DNA of 64,000 nt from Syngnathus acus. Its lineage: Eukaryota > Chordata > Actinopteri > Syngnathiformes > Syngnathidae. How positions within the stretch are numbered: the first letter of the stretch is position 1; each line of letters opens with the position of its first letter. The DNA is taken from positions 9,078,193 through 9,142,192 of the forward strand of contig NC_051088.1 of NCBI RefSeq assembly GCF_901709675.1, written 5' to 3'. Below, in pieces: positions 44,301 to 61,507 of the stretch. The notes below the pieces were generated by a model. That model had not been told where the DNA came from. It saw only the letters and a list, made by a program, of their open reading frames with translations, and made no database searches. The position numbers and the translations under genes are program-made.

Positions 44301-47300
44301 CTTCCATCCTGACTCTTCCATTGTGTCCTCCTGATTTGTGCAAGGCAGAAAAGAAAACAGTCACATTGCTGCAGCATCTTGGTCCAGCAGGCAGAACAAT
44401 CACATTTCACCAGAGACTTACAATATCATCCTCTCTGTTGTAATTAGCAATGTCCTTCCTTAAAGTTCTGATGATGATCATACTTAAGATACCTGAAAGG
44501 GAAAAGACATAACACACGCATTTCTTTAAACCATTTGAGCACGGTGAAAGCAATTTAACAGAAAGTCCCTCTACAGACTTCAGGGCGGATTTGTTTTCTT
44601 TAAGTAATTTTCACTAGTAATGATGTGTAAAGTATCATTCTAACCCAGAGGAAGAAAAGTAGTAACATTCTTGTCCATTGTGAGTATATGTATATTTATG
44701 ATCTAATCTGGGGCACACATTTGTGTAAGATTTGAAAAGCATACCAGAGAGGAAGAAAACCACCACCACAGAGTTGACAATTGAGAACCAGTGTATCTGC
44801 ACGTCGCTCATGGTCAGGTAGGTGTCCCATCGAGAGGCCCATTTCACCTCACTCTCCTGCGAAGGTCAAAAAGCCACTCAGATGTTTTTACCATATATTA
44901 ATCTCGCCGTAAAATAAAATATATTTAAAAAAAAAGATTAAACTACAAAGACGTCCTTTAGAAAGTGATGCTGATTTCATTGATTGCTTCAAGCTTACTC
45001 TCCCGGACATTCTTGCCACTTTAAAACTGTAGCATAACATCATCTTTCTTAAAATCTTCTTTTGTAAGCTCTTTCTTTAGTAACTGTTCATTATGATGTC
45101 TCTGAAGAGAAGTATTAACCCTAACACTAACTCACACTGACAATGCATTTCCCATTAGACAGCGATTGTAATAAATGTAATTGTAATCACATCTCATATG
45201 TGATTGAGATTTGTGTTGCTATTGTACTGCTATCTCAATTGGCCTCATTCGCAATAAGTGCATACACACAAGTTATGCTGAAATTGTGCTGACACACAAT
45301 TGACGCACAAATCCGTGAATCATCATGTCCTCACTTGAAATACTCTTTCTAGCCAGGTTACGCTTCAAGACTGATGGTCTAACTGTGTGTCAAAACATAT
45401 TGGGTCTGTTGTTCGGGGTCTGAGCAACACAAACGTGTTCTGTTTTCAAGAAAAGTCACAACAGCCACTGACCTCCCAGTGCACAGAGTACGTGAAGAGA
45501 ACCTCGTTCTCCTTGCTGGGGTCAATCTCCAGTGGAGCGGAGCTGCTCGCCTCTGGCAAGGTGCAAGTTTTCTCTTTTTGCACAGCCATCAGATCTGGGA
45601 ATAAACACAGGCCAAGTTCCCATGTGGATTCAGACAAAAGCGTAGCAACAAGTGTCGACAACTACCTTCTACTTTTACACTTTGGGGTACGACCTCAAAT
45701 CGCACCACTCTGTAATTGTGCTGCTCTCCCTCTTCCAGCTTCTCCCGATGGAAGTAAATGATGAAGGAAAGGTGGTTGTGCAGATAAAACTGTGAGGGAG
45801 CGGAGAAAAAGCACAAAATTTGTAAAAACAATAATAAGTGGCATTTAACCAAAATATTCAAACACATTTTGACTCAACTCCCAAAGTTCTAAAATTATGG
45901 AACTGAAGCAACTCTCCATTTTAGCATGAAGAAATGTTGACATTATATAAAAAAACAGAAAAATTCAATAACCAACCAGAATATAACGGAAGTTGGAAGT
46001 ACCCAAAACAAACAAAAACATACTCTGCATTCGGAAATGCAGACATGATCTACCTTGTTGTTGTCCACAAAGCCCAGCCTGTAGCCATGTTCAAACTGGA
46101 TATCCTTCATGTCCTTCTCTTCTGCTCCTGCTTCTCGATTGAAATACACCTCCAACCTGGTGGCTACTGGCAGATTATCTGCAATACTAAACAAATATAG
46201 GAAGGTGTTGGGGTTTGGTTTCCTTTGCGGAATAACATCTTCAAAGCTTGGGATAACGGGCATATTGATGGAAATGTGGTTTATATCGAGACGGAGTGAT
46301 AGTCTTGCTATCTGCACTAGGGGTTACTGGCTCTGGTAATAGATAAGAAAAAATACTCACAGGTGGACGTAATACTCCTCCTGTATTCTCTCTGCAAACA
46401 ACTTGCTTTCGGCTTTGCTGAGTTTTTTCTTGTCGCACACCACCTCACAGTTCTTGTCCTTGTTCATTTCCACACTGAAGGGGGTGTTCACAATTCGGTC
46501 TCCACGCAACACCTCACCTGCAAGAAAAAGCTATTTTGAGAGTTGCAACATTGACACATTACTGATAACTCTGGCCACCACTTACCAAGGTTCTCTCCCT
46601 TGTAGACAACAGACTGAGGTTTACAATATGGCAGGGAGTAGTATTCATAAGGAAGCTGGGTATGAGAGCTTGTCATCTTCACAGCCTGCAAGACAAACGA
46701 TGAGACAGGTTTTGACATTCAGAGATTTCTTCAAGTTCAAAGCAGTTTTGACCATCATGAGAAGGGGCCACCGATGGGGGCATCCACTTTCCAGGATGAC
46801 CAGGCTGCAAGTGGGCCACATTGAACACATAACGCGATGCTGTATAATATTCATTGAAACAGTATGATAGTCCATTCAATCAGATGAAGCGCTGCAGGAA
46901 GACCCCTTCAGTGAAGGTTAATGCAAAAATTAGCACCCGTCAGTTATGTTTCCACGAATCAGACAATGATGCAGCTGAAGCCTTGAGCCAAATATTTTAA
47001 GTGGACTTATTTTTGTGGTCGACTTATTCGACTTTTTTCCCTCCCCAGCCCCTAAATGGACGGATAATTAAATTCCTTCCTCCTGTTAAATTTCCAGCTC
47101 CGAGAAAAGAAAGACGCATGTCTTTATTTAAACAAAAAAAAAAACAAAAAAAAAATTTAGTTGAGAGTGTTCATACCTTAATATCTACAACATCTCCTTC
47201 ATGGAAGTCCCGGGGAGCAACACCAGGAACGTAGAAGGGCAACACCACAGGGAACAAGGACAGAAGCAACAAGGCCCACCACCTTTCCTGTAACACACAT

Positions 47301-48505
47301 AACAGGTTATGTCAAGAATCAATCAAAACAAATTCATCAGCGATTCTTCAGTGTAGATTACCAAAAAAATGGCACTGCAGACGTAGACAAACACAAAATG
47401 CACCCCTTTAAAAAGTCAATACCAAAGTTCCTTGGAAAGTGATTAAGCAGTTGATTAGACAATGCCGTTAGCAAACAAACCGAGAGAAAGACTCAAGATA
47501 TTTTCTTACTACAGACGGTTGACTAACGCTGGCAACGTTTTTGTTTTTGTCCGACGGCTGGTCGGAGGGTATCATTCGGAGAATCTACAGTGTAGATTTC
47601 CATTTGTATACAAGTTTTTGTGCCAGGTGTCAAGTGTCTCAGCATTTTAATCACTTGTTTTTTTTTGTCATCCTTGCAGTGATTTCATTCTCATCTCTGA
47701 ATTGATTTTAATCTAACACAGCCAAATGTTTGTCGCTGCCTTCTCCTGTGGCCCAAATTCAAGATGCGTCCAGTGGTTGGGGATCGTTGCCACAACATGG
47801 ATCCTTCAGTTAGTTCCTGAAGTTACAATAATTGACAGTAATGTTGTCAGCAACAACAGTTAACATCTCACACACGCAAGAATTATGTTATTGGGCAGCG
47901 ATAGAATAAAACTGAACGTCTATGCGAAAATGGAATTCAGACAGGATAGGCAGCTGAAAAGCTGTACGTTCTACATTCCTCTGGTGTATAGCTTAAGTCT
48001 GGAAAAGCTTCACTTAAATGTAGATAGATTTGCAAGTAGCTTGCCCAACACTAGTTGTTGGAAGTTCCTTTCGGTAGCAACTGATGCACTGTCAGCAATA
48101 TGAGTGATGCAGCCTGGGATGATAACAGCTAATACAGATCCCAAGTTCGGCTGTCTATTCAAACATCAATGAATAAATGAATGACAGTCTGACAAAATTG
48201 TCCCTGGCCTCCCTCTACTTTGTCAACATAGTTTAATGGAGCTGACCAATACGTTTTAGGAGGCACAGTAAAGAAAGCTAAGTGACGTTAGCTAACTATC
48301 AGGAAGTTAGCAAGCGCGTCAACACCGGACAGCAGCCAAATCGGCCAAATCGGTTCTAATTCTCAAACATTTATCTACCGAATAATCTCGAGACGCAAGT
48401 GACCCATCAAGACACTGTATCCGTCTTAAAATTAGAAGAGACAATCAGAAATGGGTGGTTAAAAGGAGTAATGATTGCTTCACTCACCATAGCCGCAGCC
48501 GCCAT
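41339..48505 (-). CDS. tm9sf4: Transmembrane 9 superfamily member 4, complete, 18 coding exons
   Basis: TM9SF4 is a nonaspanin of endosomal/Golgi membranes, linked in other animals to phagocytosis and membrane-protein sorting. Exons from ATG to stop: 48488-48505, 47177-47287, 46586-46685, 46361-46517, 46054-46186, 45666-45789, 45473-45594, 44745-44856, 44422-44492, 44198-44330, 43889-43970, 43713-43788, 43448-43531, 43101-43276, 42941-43004, 42666-42785, 42259-42348, 41339-41488. They join in phase to 640 codons plus TGA; human TM9SF4 has 642. Visible: signal peptide [20 protein letters not shown], lumenal domain with [14 protein letters not shown] and [13 protein letters not shown], then nine membrane spans starting [20 protein letters not shown]. 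The end [12 protein letters not shown] carries the KxD/E-type COPI/Golgi signal of the family and is diagnostic. The short lumenal tract before EIDPSKEN also fits TM9SF4. The gene is in tandem with hck, as in human. Confidence 0.96.
41724..42006. mobile_element. Truncated GTGTCAAACTC hAT-type copy in the last tm9sf4 intron
   Basis: It begins CAAGGGGTGTCAAACTCATT and continues with GCATTGTAGTCATAGCTTC and CGGAGGGCCATTATGG, closely matching the reverse complement of the 8671-8978 copy. It runs to GTGGGCCACATAAAATG and lacks the far terminal repeat. Orientation is opposite to the 8671 copy. Confidence 0.8.
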
Positions 48506-48532
48506 TTTGAATACGTGTCATTGGTGACGTCA
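48498..48532 (-). promoter_or_regulatory. tm9sf4 core promoter: CRE, CCAAT box and YY1 site over the start codon
   Basis: On the gene's sense strand, a full CRE palindrome TGACGTCA (48525-48532) is followed at once by CCAAT (48519-48523). About 10 bp on comes AAAATGGCGGC (48498-48508), a YY1-type motif that contains the initiator ATG. No TATA box is seen. Such YY1-ATG layouts are common in TATA-less housekeeping promoters, where transcription starts just upstream. The motifs are seen; their use is inferred. Confidence 0.6.
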
Positions 48533-49440
48533 TAGAACGCGTTTTATATTTTTGGTAGAATTACAATGCAATGTGGATGTGACTCATTCATTACAATGGA
48601 CCCGCATATAGTAAGAAAAAAGCATTTATTTTGGAATCACTCACCGAGACAAATAAATGTTTCTTAAATATTAAAATATTTTATTTTAAAAGTGTCAATA
48701 TTTGTTGAATTGCCACAAACGAAACAAGCAAAGGGACTTTAGGTAAAAAAAAAAAAAAAGAAAAATCTGGGCTCTTGAGTCTAGGAATGGAATCAACATA
48801 ATTAATTCATCACTTCTTGACAAACATTCCAAAAAGACCATTGAGAGGTTGTTTTGCTTTTATGTGAGCAATATGGCAGATTTTTACATGTAAGTATAAG
48901 TTATTTTTCCAAAGAGCAAAATGAAGGCTAATACATAAGTGAGCTTTCCTTTCTTCACAGAATAAATGACTAAATCAAAACAAAAAAGCATTCAAGGATG
49001 TCTCACATAAAAGAAAGCAAAATATAATTTAAAGGCACAAATACCAAGACATTTTGAAAGCCCTTAATAAAAGTGGTCATTCAATCATTCTTTCTCAAAT
49101 TTGGATCAAGTAGCTATCCTTGAGCTTCCACAACTTTTTTTTTGCAATTCATACTCCAACATACAACTTTAATCTACTGACAATTTGTGCAAATTGTGGT
49201 GGCAGGAAATTCTTTAGACTTTAACTTCTGACAACAAAATGCCAGGAAATTGTTAATTGTTAATAATTAAAATGGTGCTTTTTTTTAATTTAAATAAAAA
49301 TGTTTTGTCCACAGCCGGCTGAGACATCAAGTTATTGAGACGTACAGATGGATTGACAGAGGATACAGGAAAATACTTTAACGTTTTTGTACAAATACTA
49401 CATCATGAAACGGACCAAAAAAAAAAAAGAAGAATGTGAG
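48506..49440. other. hck 3' UTR and tm9sf4 upstream region
   Basis: The gap between the hck stop and the tm9sf4 ATG is only about 0.93 kb. TTTATT at 48680-48685 is an AATAAA on the minus strand and could be the hck polyadenylation signal, giving a 3' UTR near 760 bp and leaving under 200 bp for the tm9sf4 promoter. Confidence 0.5.
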
Positions 49441-55695
<6,255 letters not shown>

Positions 55696-57920
55696 GGTGA
55701 TGTCCTGGTGGTTAAGAAGGAGACACAGCTTTTAGATGCCATTGAAGACCTATGCAATATTTGCTTGTTGTTTTGTTGTGAAAGGGTTGGCTGATATATG
55801 AAATCAATTCATGTATGAGAATTTAGTGCATAATGAAAAATCTCATTTCACTTTCATCATCAAAGAGTGTTTTGTAATTTCACTAATAATAGTGGTTAGC
55901 TTAGTTTTGCACATGTATGGTTTGTAAGATTGTTAAAATTTGAGAATGGAGCATAACTTTATGGTATTACCCTCTTGAACTTAGAATAAGTACAGTAAGC
56001 ACAGTAACCAAGGAACAGGAAGTGGAAAAATGATACAAGAGGATACTCAGGTGAAGGGAAAAAAAAGAAAAGGAAGAACATTATGTGAGAAATTAAATGA
56101 ACTTGAAATGAACCTACAGGGGTGAAAAGGTAGGTTGCCCAAGAATAACATCAGCTTTTCTCACAGGTCCTTTGAAAGTTCTACCGCATTTCCCATGGCG
56201 CAGAAGCCAAGAAAGTTAGTGCAGCCCATGGATGAAATGTGCAGCAAGGTCTCCCAATCAATGACTATTTACAGTACAGACACCAATTACCATCATACAA
56301 TTCATGGGTGTGTAAAATTATTTTTAACAGTAATTTAAACCTATGTGTGTCAATGTGTATATTATTAGGCCAAATATTGAAGGATATGTACATTTTTTAT
56401 CAGGCCATTTGGGTTATTTCAGTTGTCACTTGACTTGTATCCAAATATCCCCAAAAAAATATTTTAAAAAAAATTCATAAATTCTGCCAGGGCATGTAAA
56501 CATATGAGCACGACAGTTAAAACAGTTGAAGTTAACAATATATGTTACTCTAATATATTTGACAGTTTGAAGATTTAATTACTGGATATTTTGCGTATCA
56601 CTGGACGGAGCCCACATTCTACTTTGAGAAGAATTAGATTAGATCACTAATTAGAGCCCTGTAGTAAACAATGCATTTAAAAAAAATAAAATAAAATACA
56701 GTCCCAAAATATGGGATTTCGAAGTTACGTGCGGAGTACAGTTAACTAGCTCGGAAAGCAACAGCACAGGAAGCCATGCTCAGATACAGAGTATGTTTAA
56801 GATCATGGCCTGCCTAAAAGTGTTTTCATGTAAATGTTAGCTGTAACTTCACTATTTTTCATTTTCTGTTTTGTGTTCTATTACAACTTGCGTTTTGATG
56901 CTAAACTTGAACTGAACATTCTGTTGGTTGCAATCTAATTGAGAAAGTCATTGAGCTTCCTTTTCTTCAAACCAACAACTACAACGCATAACCCCATAGA
57001 CAAGGCGTGTCAAATTGTTTTAGTCTTAGGACATGTTTTTTTTCTCAAGCCATTAAGACTTTGATAAACGTATGCATAGTCATCTCAATCTCTCATCTTA
57101 ATACATACAGTATACATGAATGTTCTTATAATTGATTGTTGCACATGTTTTTTTTTTTTACAAAAAGGAAATTGAAATCAGATCGTCCGTTCAATTTCTG
57201 TTAGAGACCTGGTTTAAAAATGCATCTGTTAAAATTGAAGAAAAATAAATTCAGTTCACTTCTTCTGTCAAAATAAAAATACAAAAACAATTTTATAAGA
57301 AGACTCCGTATTTGCTTTAGATTGCCACAAACTGTAAAACGATTGGACAACTCTTACTGATTGCTTCAATTCAATCTCCAAAATTGAATGAGGCCACAAC
57401 CTCTTAAATATAAAACAATTCATTTTGCAGAATTGTGGGTTATTGAATTTTGCCTGGAATTTTATAGTTTGGACTACAGATGATTTATGGGTTGGGTATG
57501 ATGTAATGTTGGCATTTTTAAGAATAGTTTGGGTAACATACAGAAGAACTCTCCCATTTTAAGTAAATTATTTATAAAGAGTAATCCTCCAAAGATAGAG
57601 CAGATCTGAATAGGATAGTGCATTCATACATAACTATGGCCCACGAGGGCATGATATTGATTCATTAATGACTACACATTGAAATAGTGCTAGAATCACT
57701 CAATTAGTGTATTTTGGAGTGTATTTCAACCTGTCTTTTATCAGAAAATAAATGTTTAAAATTGCAATAGCATCTTTCAGGTATGTGCACACTAATGTTT
57801 TGTTAAATCATTCCATGTGTTAAAGATCACAATTAATAATTCAGAATGTTTAGAATGTTATTTTTGAGCACATTTTGCTCAACAGTGACGTCACAATACT
57901 TAAAACAACAACAAACTCAC
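55696..57920. other. hck first intron (probable)
   Basis: The sequence just upstream of the hck ATG has an acceptor (CCACCAG before GACATCACC), and a GTGAGT donor lies at 57920 on the minus strand. The region between is best read as an intron in the 5' UTR. It is AT-rich and shows no other exon. Confidence 0.6.
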
Positions 57921-58100
57921 CGTCGCTTTAACCAAGTACTCCTACGACGATGAGTTTAATAAGATAGTGATTCTTCTGCCAGAGTCCCGTAACTGAAATT
58001 ATTCCTCATTTCGGTCTAACCGCTTCCATTTTTTGCGAATGTGCTTCAAGATGAGGAGCACAGCGACGCGTCTGTGACTTGGACGAGGAAGTTGTGAGAG
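57921..58100 (-). promoter_or_regulatory. Probable hck noncoding exon 1 and promoter
   Basis: The minus strand gives AAAGCGACG followed by the donor GTGAGT at 57920, a fitting end for a 5' UTR exon. The surrounding 180 bp is the most GC-rich part of the gene's 5' region. Plus-strand motifs include AACCGCTTCC (58018-58027, a RUNX core abutting an ETS core) and GAGGAAGT (58085-58092, PU.1/ETS type), plausible for a myeloid gene. The transcription start is not fixed. Confidence 0.5.
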
Positions 58101-58396
58101 TGCTGTTAAGCTTGAGCGAGCCGACAAAAAGGGGAACCAGCGCTTTCAATCTTCCACTTTTGCACTCTTTTCCCTTCTTTACATTTGAAGTACAACTTTG
58201 TATTTCTGTATGAGCTTTTCCTGGAATTGTAAATATATATATATATTTTTTTTCAAAATGTAAGCCACTAAGTAGAGCTCAGTATTCTTAAACGTTATCT
58301 TTAGTCAATTGTTTTGACGCCTTTGGAGGTCGCTACAGAGTCATCCTTTCCGTCTTCTTTCTCCTACTGAATATTCTGCATCCTCCTCTCCAACTA

Positions 58397-58855
58397 GTTT
58401 TGTTTTCCGGCGAAGTGGCACCAGCTTCAATGGGCATTACCGACACTAGTGTTGACTCGTGAGTGAACAATCCGTTCAAAAGAACGAATCCTTTCAGTGA
58501 ACGAATCACTTCCTACAGTGATTCGTTCTTTTTTCAGTTCAGACTTCAACCAGTAGGTGTCGGTAATGCCCATTGAAGCTGGTGCCACTAAGTAAACAAA
58601 ACGAAGAAGAAAATGACGTCACTTCCCGTTCACGAACGTCATTTTCTTCTTCGTTTTGACACGCCTTGTCATTTTCTTCTTCGTTTTGTTTTACGGCGAG
58701 GTGGCACCAGCTTCAATGGGCATTAGCGACACCTACTGGTTGAAGTCATATGAACTGAAAAAAGAACGAATCACTGTAGGAAGTGATTCGTTCACTCTCG
58801 TTCACTGAACAGAGCCGTCCTTTCGAACGGATCGTTCACTCACGAGCCAACACTA
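58397..58855. mobile_element. Foldback (palindromic) transposon-like element upstream of hck, with an extra arm fragment
   Basis: The left end TAGTGTTGACTCGTGAGTGA (from 58447) and the reverse complement of the right end, TAGTGTTGGCTCGTGAGTGA (to 58855), pair. The arms stay complementary for about 160 bp, including CGAATCACTTCCTACAGTGA and TGCCCATTGAAGCTGGTGCC. The centre has a tandem GTCATTTTCTTCTTCGTTTTG-type duplication (about 58639-58687). Segment 58397-58446 repeats 58684-58733 with about three mismatches in 50 bp, so part of a second copy lies directly to the left. No transposase is present, and I found no clear target duplication. Confidence 0.8.
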
Positions 58856-61507
58856 TCTCCAACGCCAACTGCCTTCATGTCTTGCCTTCTCAAAAAGGTC
58901 TTCCTCTCTCTAGCTCCATCCTCATTGTCCTTCTCTCAGCAAACCATGGAACCAAGTTGAAAGTGATTGATTACTGTTTATTTGAAATAAAATGTTGACA
59001 AAAACCTGTTGATCTTGGAGTTGCATTGGCAATAATTCTCAAAGTGTGGGAAATGACAGAAGATGCACTGCCTTCAGCGATTTTAAATTGAATATATTTG
59101 CATTTTTAAAGGTTTGCACTTGCATTTGCACTGGACACATGTGTGTAAAGTATGCTAAGTGACATTTGACATAAATTGGTGTATATATGCATATTATTTA
59201 TTCATTTGTTTATTATATCTTTCAATCTTGAAATAAACAATTGAATTAAATATTTGTCAGGATTTTTTTTTGTCCAAATGATTCCTTGACAGCTGTCTTT
59301 GAGTTCAGTCTGTTGTGGGAGGCGGGGTTGCATGTGGCACAACAGCAGCTCACCAATGGTGCTCAAGAGGAAACCACCAGATTTCAAAACATAATCCTTA
59401 ATCAGCAGCCAGGATTAGAAATTCCGCTGAAACCTAGCGGGGGGAGGAGGAGGGCGGAGATGTGGGTGAATTGGGGATGAGGACAGAATGTAAATTGGAT
59501 GAGAGGAATGACGAGGAAGGGGGGAAGCAGTAAAAGGTTAAATGTAAGAGTTTTAAAATTTTGGGAAGATACTAGATGATGAGTCAAGGGATAAAGGATT
59601 GTGACCCTGCAGCTGTTCACCACTGCTGATGACCTCATGTTTCCTCAACTGCAATGAGCCTGTTGAGTCAGTGCTGACCTGGGGACTGTTGACTCCAAGT
59701 ACTATTGTCAACCATTGCCACCACATATAAAGACTTGAAAGGATTAATTAAGGGTATATATTTACTGCCTACTGCCCGATGACTGCTGGGAAAGGCAACA
59801 ACATTGACCCCAAATAATCCAATGACAGTCACTTTGGACTCAGTTCCTCTGGATAACATTTTTAAGGAACCAAAAGTCCTGATGAGGCTAAGCACAGAGA
59901 TGATCATCAAAGCTGCTCCACCAGTTGAAAAACTTGATGATCAAAGATCAATACACCGCAAGACTTTGCATAATCTCTTTCCTAAAATGTGAAGTGGGCT
60001 GTTGCTTCTGTGTGCCAACTGTAATTCCTACAGTGTACATTATGTTGCATTTCTGGTAACAAAAAAATAGAACAGCAACCTAATAGCAGTCCTAATTGAC
60101 AATCACGGTAGACAGATCACCAAATGACTGTAAGCTTACAAAATATCTTTAATGATCTGAAATACAATGGCAAAATATTGACTATTTATCCACATAATGG
60201 AAAGATGACCAGATCGCATCATGGTTGCTCACAAAAAGGCTACAATGAAGTGGACACAAATACAAAAATAAAGTCCAAAAGTGCAAATGTTATTGATAAC
60301 AAAATTAATGACTGCTTTTATGGAATCACCTATGACACAGCGAGTATTAACGGAGCATTGCCGAGATGGACAAGCACCACAGTGACTTTGCAGCAGTCTA
60401 TTATTAAACCAACATTGTAACTGTAGTTTTATCACACGCACCCTTCCGCATGAACAGATGCTGTCACAGCTGTAAGTGGAAACTTAGTAGTTGCAAAATA
60501 TGTGCATTTTCAAACTGAAAAAGAGGAAGAGGAAGTTGTTTTACTCATTTTTTCCCTTTTGTTGGGCCACTTAAGTATCTAAAGGCAGCAGGAGGGGGAC
60601 GTTATGGTAAAAATATCCAAGCGGTGACACCACTGCCAGGAAAGTGAAATAATTATAAACATGTTTCATAAACAAGATGACACTATGTACTGAGACTTGG
60701 TGAGCGAGTCCGAAAGCACCTGATACATACTACAACTCTAGGGTAGTTGCGACTTAGCCAAATGTGGAAAATAATTATTATTTATCATTACTGTATGACA
60801 TACACTAAATACTAAGGAAACCTAAAGCAAGATAGTCATCTGTGGGTGAATTAGGAGACTGTATGTGCGATGTACGATAAAGCCCGTTTTCATTTAAGTG
60901 TATTTAATAGACAGAGATCAGCTATCACACAACTTCCTGCACTGGTGTGAATTCAATATAATACCTACTTGTGGAATTGACAAGTGAAGAGTGTTCCTTA
61001 CAGCCTCTTTGCAAGCGTTCACGTCACAATGAAAGTTGCTTTGCCGGTATAGTCTTGCATAAAGTTCATGGCTGGTGTCATTCGTGTTTTCGGGCATTGA
61101 GAAAACAAGCCGCAGTAAGTCACATGGGAAGAATTTGTAAGCATCTCCGGACAGCTTGAGACACTTGGGGATTGACATTCTCTGATGTCATAAGCGGTAC
61201 TGCTCATAGTGATTAGGGGAAGGTTTGCACGGCTTGTGAGGAATGCTTTTAAGAAGCTTTATGCTTGCTTATTTGTTTATTTATTTATTTATTTACTGGA
61301 CGTTCTGTCTGGCCAAGAGTCCGTCTCAGCATTTACATGTTGGACAGTTTCCACTTGATGAAGTTTTTTATTTTGAAAATAAATTTCAAGACATAAGAGA
61401 TGGTACTATATGAGTTTTGGAATCCCCAATTCTGAGTAAAATCTTGGGTCATTACTGTATTGAGTCGGTTTTTTTTTCTAATGTGATATTGCTCATGTCC
61501 ACTCCAG
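58856..61507. other. Intergenic DNA between hck and the rbbp8nl-like gene
   Basis: No exon or RNA gene is recognised. AT-rich, with a short (TTTA)n stretch near 61270-61295. The rbbp8nl 3' UTR must occupy part of the right end. Confidence 0.45.

Noticed and set aside
57001-57160. GGCGTGTCAAATTG resembles the GTGTCAAACTC hAT end
   Set aside because: Only a short stretch is similar and no second end or duplication is visible.
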